64,000 nucleotides of DNA from Ophioceras dolichostomum. Its lineage: Eukaryota; Ascomycota; Sordariomycetes; Magnaporthales; Ophioceraceae. The stretch's first letter is position 1; the number at the start of each line of letters is the position of its first letter. The notes beneath the pieces were generated by a model. The model made no database searches and was not told the origin of the DNA. It saw only the letters and a list, made by a program, of their open reading frames with translations. Position numbers and translations under genes: made by a program. Location: NCBI GenBank assembly GCA_003049485.1, contig PYST01000016.1, positions 434-64,433 of the forward strand, written 5' to 3'. Of this stretch, positions 45,444-56,545 are shown piece by piece.

Positions 45444-47668
45444 CTACGCAGGATGTCCCAGGCGAGTGTACGACCAGATGCGGGCGCGCATATCGCCCGA
45501 GCCGGTGGCGAAGTAGGTGCCGGCCGGGCTGGGGGCCACCGAGATGACCGAGTTCTTGTGGCCCTGTAGCATGAGCTGTGTGGCGCCCGTGCGCGGGTCC
45601 CAGAACTGCACGCCGCGGTCCTTGGAGCCCGACATGACCCACTGCGCGTCGGGGGTGAGGGCGACGCTGAGCACGAAGTCCTGCAAGTATAAATATGTTT
45701 GGTCAGCACACAAGGCCTCTCTATAATCCAGATGGGATTTGGTGAAGGAATGTTTCTTGACTTACCCGGTGACCATCAAAGGTCTTGACGCAGCGGCCAC
45801 CCTTAGGACCCTGGTTCGGCATACCGCGAGGGGTCGACAGCTCCCACATCTTGATAGTCTTGTCTAAGCTGCCGCTGACGAGGTCCTTGCCGTTGGGCGA
45901 GAATGCGACACTATACACGCTGTCCTTGTGGCCGTCGGCACCCTCCAGGCGTTCAACGAGGTAGCCAGCGTGGATGTCCCAAACCCGCACGCTCTTGTCG
46001 AGCGAGCCGGCCGCAACGTATTTAGTGTCAGGAGAAATGGCCACGGTAGTCACGCCGTCCTCTATCGTCAGCGTCAGGATGCTGCTGCCGTTCTCGACGT
46101 CCCAAAGGCGCACCGTGCGATCACCGCTGCCGGACGCGATGGTCCGCCCGTCGCGCGCGAAGTCGAGCGAGTAGATATCTTGCTCGTGTCCGGCAAATTG
46201 GGTGCGGATAGTCCTGGTGGCAATGTCCCAGACCTGTAAAAGTGGCAAGATAAAGGCTTGTGCATTAGCAAGAATATATATGTAGAGAAATTTGACGACA
46301 CAAAAGCGGGACACTTACGCGAATCAGCTTGTCCTCGGCGCCAGTGGCCAGGTACTTGCCATCTGGGCTGAAGCACACGCTCCGGATGTAGAGGTCGCCG
46401 ATGCTGTCGACCGACTCATCCTGCAGCACACAGATCTTCTCGCCAGTCTGCACGTCGAAGATCTGGGCGGAGCGGTTGCAGCCCGTGGCGACGTACTTGC
46501 CGTCGGCGCTGAAGCGGACGCAGCAGACGACGCTCTCATGCTGGAGGGTGTGGATCAGGTCCACATCGAGGATGCGTGGCACGTGCTGGTTGAAGACGAC
46601 GAACCAGTCGTCACGGGCCTTCTTCTGGCCAGACGGGATGCGGTCCACGTCGAGGTCCGTGAGAGGGTTGCCCGGCGGCGGCGGCGGCGGCGGGTGCTGC
46701 TGCACGCGCGGGTGGTCAGGCGTCGGATGGTTCGGCACCTGGGGCGACTGTCCCGGGCCGGGATACGGCATGGGCGCGTTGATCTGGGGCGTCGCGGGGC
46801 CGCCGGCGGGAGGACGACCAATGCCGCCGCGCTTACCAGGGCCGGGCGAAGCTGTGCTCTGGGGCGGCTGCGAGGGGAAGTTGCCCGGCGCCGGGCCTTG
46901 GGGGTATTGTTGTTGGAAAGGGGGCTGTTGAGATGGGGGAGGGGGAGGCGGGGGCGGTCCGACAAGGCCAGGCGGCGGCTGAGCCATCTGATGCTGAGGA
47001 GGCTGCTCCGGCTGCTGGGGAGGCGGAGGCGGGGGGGCCAGGGGTTGGCTCTGACCGGCCATGATCGCCCCGAAGACGTTGTTGCCGATGGGGATATTGG
47101 GAGGCTGCGCGGGACCGGGATGCTGGGGAGGGCCACCAATTGTGCCCTGGGGCGGGCCGCCTCGAGCGGCGTCAAGCTGTCGACGCAGGTGGTTGATCTC
47201 GTCCTCGTATCTGGATCGAAGGAAGAACATGGTCAGCTATTAAGTCTGTCAAAATCAATCCGCCATCACGATATGGAGGGAGCTGGAAAGGAGCATCACG
47301 AACTTCTGCTTAAGAGCCAAGTGAGTCTGCTCCATCTGATAAACTTTGTCGCGGATCATGTGTACCTCGGAGATCTGGCTCTGGACTATTTTCTCGCAAA
47401 CAGACTTGTCAGCTTTGGGATGCTTTTGAACTTCGACTCTTGTGAGGGAGAGTTGGCCTCTGAAGTAGATGATGTCGCAGGACGTTGAGGGGGGTGCTTA
47501 ATGGAAAAGTATGCCCGATTGCTCACTCTGATGCTCGTAGTCCTCGGTTTGGCGCATCTGGGACTCAAACTCTGACCGGACCTGGTTAATGAGCTCATTG
47601 AGGCGCGCCAGGCCGTTACCCTGAGGCGGGGGGACGCCGGTCCCCCGATGAGCTGGATACATGGACAT
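45444..47668 (-). CDS. rco-1: Transcriptional corepressor Tup1/RCO-1, WD40
   Basis: General corepressor that works with Cyc8/Ssn6 (RCM-1) in the nucleus and is recruited by DNA-binding repressors; the Neurospora orthologue RCO-1 acts in conidiation and clock control. Exons 47668-47527, 47385-47304, 47210-46319, 46233-45766 and 45680-45444 give 606 aa, the family length. An N-terminal coiled coil for tetramerisation (ARLNELINQVRSEFESQ to about residue 90) is followed by a Pro/Gln-rich linker (residues 95-240) and then WD40 blades with repeated GH/WD signatures: VCFSPDGKYLATGAEDK, YSLDFARDGRTIASGSGD, VYSVAFSPNGKDLVSGSLD, VISVAPSPAGTYFATGSGD. Intron 2 uses a GTTCGT donor, and its junction restores the conserved LKQKYEDEI. 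Two Met codons (47668, 47662) lie at the start. Confidence 0.95.
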
Positions 47669-49566
47669 TGCGACGCGCGATACGACCGGCTAGGCTATGA
47701 TAGTACAGAGCAATGCGACGGGAGAGAATGCGCGCGATTCCAGTCCGTCGCGAGATGCGTATCTATGCACCGAATAAGGGATGGAAGCTCGCTGGGAGAT
47801 TTCGGGATGAAAAGTGGTGTTGCGCGGCGGGTTCGCGAGACAGACAAATTCGCAGCCCAACGCTAGCCGGGCAACCAACCCTCCTCGACAGGCTGAGACC
47901 AAAAAAGGGACCACACGATGGATGGCCGCGACGAATCGGCGGCGGCCAGACAAGGGACCGACTGAAAAAAAAAAAAGAGACCGAGCGGTCCAAACCGCGT
48001 CGGTAGCGGGGGGATTACAGTGGTGATGGGATTGAGCTGGACGGATCAATGATGGTTGAGGCAATCACCGTCTCGTGGGGGCAAAGGAGTTTAGGAGAAC
48101 AAGTTGGCGGGAAGCAAAATTCAGAACAGAGGTTTGGTTTTGGACAAGGCAAGCCAGCAAAAGTGGCGCTAGCACGCTGCACTAGCACGCAGCGCAGCAT
48201 GATGGGCTGGGCCCACTATGTATGAATGCCAAGCTCGTCCCGCCGCCGCCCGGGGAACCCTCCCAGCGCCCAGCTGGCTACCCAGTTTGGCCGCCCAGCT
48301 GCCCACACCCACTCAAGCTAAGTCATGTACCCTTCGCCCCCGCGCTAGAACATTTTGTGCTCAGTTCACACCCAAGTACCACCCTCAGCACCCTAAACTG
48401 CGAACCACCACCCGCCAGTCGACCAACCATCAGATGGGATGAGTGGATGAGGGGACGAGAGGGGTCAAGGGTGTGCAATGTGTGAGCGACTTTTTTTTTT
48501 TTTGCTGACTGTCGGCCGCTGACCGCTACAACAACCCTCCAGCCTTTGTCCGTAGTTCCGAACCCTCAGCCCTCTCCCCCGGAGATTTTTCACTGGACGA
48601 GAGGCGACAGCAAAAGGGCCACTTTAATTATCTCTCGACGCATCATCATCAACCTCGCCGTCTCTCTGGTGACGCAGCTGGAAGCGTAGGTACCTTACCG
48701 ACATGCTCTCTCAAGGGCTCCATGCCACTTACCCGATTAGCCTTTCCTCCTGTCAACCTGTTTGTCGTGCCTCATCGCAGGATCTCCAGGCGAAAGCACC
48801 GACCAAAGATGAAGGCATGCGGCACTGCTGTGCCTTACCTTGCGGATGGTCCGAGCTTTCACCCCGACCTGATCCCGTATCGATATTTTACGTTGTTTCA
48901 ACTGGGGGCGGCTTCGTGCGGCGACGACATGAAAAGGGCGATAGAGAGAGAGAGCACAGACACGGCACGCACAGTGCTTCTGCAGGCAAGAGGGGGCGTG
49001 TAAATGGTCCTCCAGGTACGCGCATCATCCTCACGCCTCTTTTACCCCAAATCAAGCGCTCCAGGCGCGGCGCTCATTGGCCCCCTGAACGTTAAACCGT
49101 TTACGGCCGAGGCCGGACCTATCCGAAACGCACGGGGCATCGACTCAGCACAGGCCAGCACTTGAGAAGCACGTGCTTTGAAGCGTGACACCCCCTTTCT
49201 TGTTACCGCACTTGCGGCCGGCATCTTGCCAGAGGTGGATGCATAAACCTAAAATCTGGAACCAATCTGGAACTGGTGGCGGTGAGCTCACCTCGGTGAA
49301 GCCTCCTTCCTACTCGCAAGACCAGCTCGACCTGCTTAGCAAAGCGTCAGTCCCTTGTCTGCCAGACGTTTTGAGCGAAATGCGGCCCCAAGAATTTAAA
49401 AGTCAATTCATTCAAAAGGATACATCCGAACTAGAGGTAGGTAGAGCTAATTTACGGGCCGCAAACTATCCGCGCAAAGCAAACTGGCAGGCAAATCTGA
49501 ACGAACCGCCGCCGAAGAACCACAAATTAAGGAGTCAAGTCAGTTTTACCAGCCGTGGTATCCGAT
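47669..49566. other. Upstream region of the Tup1 gene; 3' flank of the repeat-protein gene
   Basis: About 1.9 kb. Poly(A) at about 47965-47976 and poly(T) at about 48490-48502 on the + strand; a CGTAGGTACCTTACC element at about 48686. No reading frame with recognisable sequence was seen. The RCO-1 promoter and leader should lie in the first part. Confidence 0.5.
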
Positions 49567-50370
49567 CTAAGCGGCCGCGGCAGCAGCCTTGCCCTTGCCC
49601 TTCTTTCCGGTCTTCTTTCCGGCGTGGTGCCTGGCCTCGATCTCCGCGTGCTCCTCTTCCACGTCGCGCTTGGCGGCAGCGGCAGCTGCCTTGCCCTTGC
49701 CCTTCTTGCCGGTCTTCTTGCCTGCGTGGTGGCGGGCCTCAAGCTCGTGCTCCTCCTCGGCGTCACGCTTAGCGGCGGCGGCGGCAGCCTTGCCCTTGCC
49801 CTTCTTGCCAGTCTTCTTGCCCGCATGGTGTCGGGCTTCGATCTCGTGCTCAGCCTCCTCTACGTCGCGCTTGGCGGCGGCAGCAGCAGCCTTGCCCTTG
49901 CCCTTCTTTCCGGTCTTCTTTCCGGCGTGGTGCCTGGCCTCAAGCTCGTGCTCCTCTCCCGCATCGCGCTTGGCAGCAGCGGCAGCTGCCTTGCCCTTGC
50001 CCTTCTTCCCGGTCTTCTTGCCTGCGTGGTGCCGGGCTTCGATCTCATGCTCAGCCTCCTCGAGGTCGCGTTTGGCGGCAGCTGCAGCAGCCTTGCCTTT
50101 GCCCTTTTTGCCGGTCTTCTTGCCCGCGTGGTGCCGTGCCTCAAGCTCGTGCTCAGCCTCCTCTAGGTCGCGCTTGGCGGCGGCGGCGGCGGCCTTGCCT
50201 TTGCCCTTCTTGCCAGTCTTCTTGCCAGCGTGATGCCGGGCCTCGAGATCCCGAGCCTCAACCTCTTCCTCAACGTCGTCGTCCTCCTCCACGTCCCTCT
50301 TGGCAGCCGCCGCCGCGGCCTTGCCCTTTCCCTTCTTTCCTGTCTTCTTCCCGGCGTGGTGTCTAGTCTC
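49567..50370 (-). repeat. Eight tandem coding repeats, about 99-105 bp each
   Basis: Each unit codes for RHHAGKKTGKKGKGK, A6 and KR plus a variable acidic linker. Units are almost identical as protein but differ at many third codon positions (for example the AAG ACC GGC/AAG ACT GGC variation and varied Ala codons), so they are old duplications held constant at the peptide level rather than a fresh expansion. One unit (the first) has a longer linker with DVEEDDDVEEEVEARD. Confidence 0.93.
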
Positions 50371-50710
50371 GAGAACTGAAGACTAACCTTGATGTCAGCA
50401 CACTAGCACTGAGCTAGATCGGTTGGCCTGGTGGTGGGTGGCACTACAAACTTACCTCATCGACCAACGGGTAGGCCATCACAGGACCGGCAAGAGCAAG
50501 GAGAGCGCCCTATATACACGGGTCAAGTTAGCTTTGGTCAAGGGATTTAAACTTTAAAAATTCCCACGCGCTTGTGAGCTTGTTTCAAGAAAAACGTACG
50601 ACATGTCCGCGGGTAAGGGCGGTGGACCCAGGGAGCTGGAAGCTAGTGACGGTCGAGGCGGCGACCAGGCCAGTGAGGGCAAGCTTGACCAATGAAAGGG
50701 AATGCATCAT
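49567..50710 (-). CDS. Secreted Kex2-type repeat precursor protein (KEP candidate)
   Basis: Likely exons 50710-50600, 50509-50456 and 50382-49567, about 326 aa. The N-terminus is a secretory signal (MMHSLSLVKLALTGLVAAS); a second hydrophobic segment, ALLALAGPVMAYPLVDE in exon 2, itself looks like the end of a signal peptide, so a shorter splice form (for example MMHSLSL joined to GALLALAG) is possible. The acceptor of exon 3 could also be the AG just before ACTAGACAC. Exon 3 encodes eight units, each an acidic stretch (such as DLEEAEHELEA), then RHHAGKKTGKKGKGK, then A6 and the dibasic KR; seven KR sites are present and the last unit stops after A6. KR is the Kex2 recognition site, so Golgi cleavage would release about 32-35-residue peptides. 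There are no aromatic residues or Cys in the repeats. Function unknown; see findings for the UstYa neighbour. Confidence 0.8.
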
Positions 50711-53699
50711 GAATGGATGTTGGCTGGCCGGCAGCTGAAGAACAGAACGATACCAGTCGGTTGGGAAAGAAAGGAAAGAACGAAAAAAAACAGGGGTGAA
50801 AGAAAGAAGCTAAAGTGGACGAGCAAGTTTGAGGCAATACAATCTGGGGAGTTGAGAGGGTTTGAGTAGTTTATATGTCCTCTTGGCTCAGGGGGGACGA
50901 AGTTGACGGACATGGGCAGGGCGATGTCCCTCTCTCCCCTCCCTCTTCCGTCTTGCAGGGATATTTGGGGGATATTGCGCCGGCTCCGGGCTCAGGCTCA
51001 CGGAGAACTGCTCGGGGAGGCCAAGAGGGTACAGTCGCGGTCTCATCTTCAGAAATTTCTGTCCAGGTGAGTCCCAAGAAAGTTCCACCAGTTCCATGGC
51101 AGTTCCATGCCCAAATGCAGAGGGAGAGTGGAGAGTGCACGGGGAGGAGGGAGAATGGCCCCCCCTGTCGAGGTTGAGGTTGGGCTTGGGGACCGCATAG
51201 GACAGGGAACAGGGGCCAAGCCGGGGGCCAGGCATCTTGGATTCCAGTCCCCCACCTCCCAACAGGATGGGAATAAGTGTATGGGATGTGACCAAAGCCA
51301 TGCCGTCTCGAGCCGCCTTTTCTTTCTGTGCCGGCCGGGATCGTGGATGTGGAGGGGCGTCTCAAACGATGTGTAGCGTGAAACTGTCACCAGCGTCTCC
51401 GCGGGCGGTCCGCCAGCCAGTAGCAGCCATATCGCGTCGGGCACAAACGAGCGTTACACGCATATGGAGTATGGGACAGGTCGGCAGCTATTATTACAAC
51501 TAAGCTTGTCTGGAATAACCTGTATGGACCTCTATAGACACTGTAATGTAAGCTTTTTCGAGTGGCAGCCCTCATGGGCGGTGGTCTCAAGTCAAGTTTC
51601 CTTGTTCAGCGGAGTTTGGCAGAGAGCTGGCGGAGTTTGGTGGAGATAGTGGACTTCCTCAACCACTCCCGTAAACGAACCGAGTGCAGTATGGATAGGG
51701 GCTCTGGGGAAGACGGGAGGGGGGATTGTCGAAAAGATTCGACTTTCCCATCCGAGCATTCCGCAAGTAGGTGGGCTTTGAGGACGATAAAAAAAAGTTC
51801 GATTCAGGAAAGCAAAAAGTACCGTAGTCCCTTCTGCGGAATTCTGCTGGAACGGTCCTGCACGGGCCGGTGTCTTCATTACTCTTCCGCGACGAATATG
51901 ACCGGATGACAAGTCTCTTAGGACTTCAGAGAGCGAATGAACAGTCGAGATGACGATTCTTGAGCGTCACAAACCAGAGGCAACCATGTGTATTGTTGTC
52001 CGGATGAATAGCCTTGAGACCTGGCAGTGCTCGTCTCGATTCGGCTGGTAAATTTCCTCTTCAATGTGTCTTGGTCCTTTGGCGTTGCTCTTTTGGCGCT
52101 AGGGAGGTGCCCTGGCTGAGGCTCCAGTATCGACGAATCGTTGGCGTCGTGACCAAAGGTGCTGAAACATTGCAGTATGAGATGGTGAGAAGGCTCCTCT
52201 ACCTCTCCCTAGTCCCGAGACGCGAGATTGATGAGATCGACAGCTTCAGACCAGTTCAGGAACTAAGCCTAGTGCAGACTGCAAGCCGTTCTTCCCAAGC
52301 AGAGAGGGAGAAAAATGAGAGAGGCTATTCCGTCTGGTGCTTCCAGCGATGTCGTTCATAATCGACAAGCGCCAAGACTGAAACGCGAGACCCTGCAGTA
52401 GATCCCGCAAAATCTTGCCAGTCTCTGCGTTCGCAAGGTGTGTGTGCGGCCCAAAGACGGCTAACACGGCAGGCCTGCGGTCGGATTTTTTTGACGTGAT
52501 TGATGGACGACCGTTCGTTGGGTTGGATGGATGGGCGGCTGGGATGAGACACCCTACCAAACCTGGTCTTTGATGTCATCAAGCAAGCGTTGAAGTTCAG
52601 CATGTACTTCCCGTCATGAAGTGCCGCATCAGTGCCGCAATGGAATCACGTCTTCGTGTCGAGGGTTCGCACTTCCTCTCTGACCTCCAGCTTTTCATCC
52701 TGTCGTTGAAGACTCTTTCGCGCTTTTCCATCAAGGACAATGGATGCTTCGCTCCTGACTTTGACCCTGAAGTCCTGAACTGCCAAAGTTCCAGGTCGCG
52801 CCGCCCTCCCCATCAAATCATCAATGTATCAATGTGAATGGATAGCTTCCCCACAGTACGCTAGCGCACTGGAAGGTCCCGTCTCAAGAGATACCCAATT
52901 AGGGCAACCAAAACGCCTCCAATTGGTCTCCAAACATCCCAGACGTCTCGGCTTGCTGGAGCCTCCCCTAACATCCCCAATCCAGGTGTTACGTGCTGGG
53001 GCCTCCCCCAACCTGTTTCAAGCAGAGATTCCACACCTGGTGTTCCAGCTTGTCGCGCTGCCCTGCGAATGGCTGCGATGCGACGAGCCAGGATGCCTCA
53101 TCGTGCCTCTCGTGGCCCGCCCCTTGGCACTTCGCCTCCAGCTCGCCTCAGCCTCCTTACCTCAGGTCGCAGGTTTTCGGTTGCGCGATTGGACTCGCAC
53201 AGATCTCATGCGGAGTAATGCGGACAAGATACGTACCCCTGACGCCGAGGAGATGCTCTGAGAATCTCGAGAATCCGGGGGATATGACTCGCCTCTGCCT
53301 TCCCGTCTCTCTTCTCCCTCTCTCTTCTTCCTGTCTTCTGTGAAGTTCCTGATTTTCGGTGGCTTGCAACCTGTCTGGCGATCCCGTCTTGGCTATTATT
53401 GCACCAAAACAGCAAGAGGAAGCGGTGGTGATCTTACAAGTTCGAGCGTCTGAGACAACTAACACGCATGCAAGGGCATGTGTGCTATTTTTCACTCACC
53501 AGTCACCACTAGTCGCCCTTTCCTTCTTCCTGCTGGTTGGCATTGAGGCTCTTCTCACGTCCCTCCCCAGGGCGAAGTTGATCTCGCTCACATCGCTTGC
53601 CGCTCATTCACTTCCCTCTTCGCACCCGGTGCGCCCCCTTTTCCACACGAAGATCATCAGCGTATTTTCTTCTTTTTGCTTCATTTCATTCTCTTCACA
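50711..53699. other. Divergent region between repeat precursor and UstYa genes
   Basis: About 3 kb separating two divergent start codons. No P450, peptidase, transporter or regulator gene was found in it on either strand; frames up to about 165 codons (for example minus 50871-51365 and plus 52824-53261) have no recognisable motif. The last 400 bp before the UstYa start are C/T-rich, as in fungal promoters. Confidence 0.5.
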
Positions 53700-54737
53700 A
53701 TGCCTAAGCTCTATCATTCAGTTCCTCTCGACGAGGAGCAAAGTGTCGATGGGGAGAAGTCGGTTCGGATGGTCAGGCAAGACAGTGGACTGTTGTCGAG
53801 GATAAAGGAAGGCGGGCTGCAGCACTGGACGTGGCTAGCTCACGCTGCTCTGCTCTCAGTGTCTATGACTCTGTTTACATTGTCCTTCTGCTCAAGAGAC
53901 ACTAAGCACTCCGACCTGTCATACACCCAGAAATACTCATCGTACTGTAAGGCAGCCATCAATATTATGCTGTCCCGGAGATACAAAGCCCACGGCTAAC
54001 ATAGTCTTTCACAGCTCCTGTCGCTCCAATAATCAAGTACGAGACCGTAAGGTACAACCTCACACCAATAGTTGAGGGGCCCTTCGTCGGGTATGGAGAG
54101 GAAGTCGACAAAGCCTGGGACTATATCGCCAATGATGGTATGAAAGCTCCATTTCCGGCCTCAGCCTGTTAGCCCTCAAGGATTGTGCTGACTGACGCAT
54201 GTTTCTCGTACTCGATAGTCGGCGACCAGATGATGTCGGAGGAAGAAGTCAAGCGTTTGGGTCTCCCGCTCGACTCGCTTAAGATTACGCATCCGAAGAC
54301 AGGCAAGGTGGGCTATCGGGCTGCCGTCGAGGTGTTCCATCAGCTCCATTGCCTGAACCTCATCCGACAAGCCATATACAAGGACTACTACAAAGACCTT
54401 CATGGTGACGTGGGAGACGCCGATAGCAAGGAGGATCTCGGCGGACATGTCGGTATGTTTACTCGGACACCAAACGTGATATTATCGGGGAGGAGAGGAG
54501 CCGTGCTGACGACGAGACGTTGAAACTCCACCGACAGACCACTGCATCGAGACCTTAAGGATGAACCTGATGTGCCAGAGTGACATTGGCATGTTCACCT
54601 TCAGGCTGTACCCAGAGTACGGTTATGCGGACGACGACTACTGGCCGGACTTCAGCACGCTTCACACATGCAGGAACTTCGAGGACATCAGGAAATGGGC
54701 GCTGGATAACACTGTAGCCTGGGACCACAACGTATGA
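53700..54737 (+). CDS. UstYa-family (DUF3328) oxidase
   Basis: Type II membrane protein of the family that carries out oxidative cyclisation, chlorination or hydroxylation steps in fungal peptide pathways (ustiloxin, phomopsin, asperipin, cyclochlorotine). Exons 53700-53946, 54015-54137, 54219-54452 and 54538-54737 give 267 aa. One membrane helix is seen at residues about 45-64 (WLAHAALLSVSMTLFTLSFC) after a short cytosolic N-terminus; a lumenal domain follows. The family signatures are both present: HQLHC (164-168, HxxHC) with the usual downstream LNLIRQ, and a second DHCIETLRMNLMCQSD (202-217). The C-terminal HTCRNFEDIRKWA is also typical. The gene is divergent from the KR-repeat precursor 3 kb away. 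Substrate unknown. Confidence 0.92.
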
Positions 54738-56545
54738 GGACGACTCGAGCAAGTTAGATGGGCGATGAGGAGTAAGCCGTTCGTTGAGCATCAACGATGC
54801 CGAAACCATCCACCATCCACGGCCGAGAGGATAAGTCCGAGAAGGCCGAGACAGCTGTCGATCCGCGACAGTCCGACCGGCTTGGCGGACTGCTTGGTTT
54901 CGTTCTTGGCGCATGTAATTGGATGTACTTATCGCACATTACATGTATACAGCTTCTCGATGTACAGTTTGCTAGCAGCGCTCTCTCGTTGTTCGTTGTA
55001 TAGATGCAGGAGAGAATCGTCGCTGATTGGCCAATCTCAGTCCCAAAAGGAGCTGTGTTTCCGAGCTGCTCTGTATTCGTATTCGCATCTGGCTGCCCCC
55101 CTTTTTCAAACTGCGGCATCTTGCAGCAAGCGCTGATGACAAGTCCACCAACCACACCCACACTAGCGGTCACTTGCCGGCCAATTCCGGGGGATTTTCC
55201 ACTGACAGCTCTGGCCCAGTTCTCATGGACAAGAATTCAATGTGTGCGTTCAACGGCATGCACATACGCCCCCAGCTTTTTCAAGAGCAGCAGCAAACAG
55301 ATTCTTTGGCATCCCGGAGGTCCGACTGTGCGAATCAGCTACATGGCAGCATGGATACATCAGGCTAAAGCACAGGAGAAGAGTCAAGACAGAGGGGTCC
55401 TGCACAAACCAATTTTCAGATGTGCAATGCGTGGGCGGGATTTCTGCACTGGACATCAAATGCATCTGGATGCACACCTCCTTTTTGCACAGCCCCAGAG
55501 ACCAACGGCGCTAGTTTGGCGGGAGGAACGTTAAAACAACCTCTTTCCCTGGAGAAGGGAAACGGGCACTGGGAAACAGAAAAACATGCCACTTTTCACT
55601 GCATGCTTCCAGAGCTTCCGGGAGGGGTCCAAGTGGCCGCCCAGTGGCCTCGGCGCCAATCACAACCGACCCCAGCAGCTCCCCCACCTTTCCAGCCCGC
55701 CGTGGTCCAATTCAGGGCCCGAGTTGGCCGACAAATCACAGAAACAATGCCATCGGGAGAGAATCGGAAGCAGGCATGCCAAACCTCTAGAGTGTAGATG
55801 CGGAAAATGTTGGGAGCAAGGATGGGAACAGACGCGACCTAGAGCGCGAACGCTCTCACCGCTCTCTTGGTAAACTTTTATATCTTCAGCTCGGTGCGGC
55901 CCTCAAGGATGTGGGATGATAGATCTCTGGCAGGAGTCAGTGGCCGAAGTCAAAATTGCATCTCGTCACGTTAGAGTTGTTCGATTCTCTGTTCGGCACT
56001 CAATTTTTATTTTTCTTGTCCTTATCCTTGCCCAGCTTCTCCTCTCAGCTTCCCCTCCTTGGGCACAGCGTGTTGGCCTGCAGTTGCGGTGACGCTACAG
56101 CGGATCATTGACACTTTGGGGTTGGCACGGTGCACGCTCAATCATTTTTCTCTGCAAGGGTCGTCCTGTCACTGTATCTCGCCTCTCGGCGATCCCCTTA
56201 TCAGATTTGAACGCCGAGCAGGTCGAACTAGGTAAAGTCCACCCCACGCGTGGAGTACGGCGGCCCATCGCTGCCATTGGGAATTTTTCGGGGCTTGAAA
56301 ATTTATTTCCTGGGGTTCTGAATCAAGAGCGTAACCAGTGCTGCCGGGTGCCCTGCTTCATTCCATATTATTATTATCTTTTCTATCTTTTTTTTTTGTT
56401 CTCCCCTTCTTCTTTCCCGTTTTCGAACGTCGGGGCTTCCTTTTATCGACATCGTCCGCCGCGTTCGCACGTCCCGCCCGACTCCCGTTTTAGCGGCGCC
56501 ACGAAACCTCCTTAGTCAATCGGCCCAAAGCAAACAACCGGCGCC
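54738..56545. other. Intergenic between UstYa gene and erg3
   Basis: About 1.8 kb between tandem + strand genes. A T-rich then C/T-rich tract at 56365-56450 precedes erg3 and is probably its core promoter. No further pathway gene was detected. Confidence 0.55.

Noticed and set aside
46292..47488. 398-codon + strand frame
   Set aside because: Antisense shadow of the Tup1 gene in GC-rich sequence; no motif.
49555..50233. Long hydrophobic repetitive + strand frames (200-214 codons)
   Set aside because: They are the complement of the KR-repeat coding region; repeat structure alone keeps them open. The minus strand has splice signals, a signal peptide and sensible KR spacing.
54738..56545. Additional RiPP-cluster gene between the UstYa gene and erg3
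   Set aside because: No P450, tyrosinase, peptidase, methyltransferase or second HxxHC motif could be found; erg3 itself is a housekeeping sterol gene.
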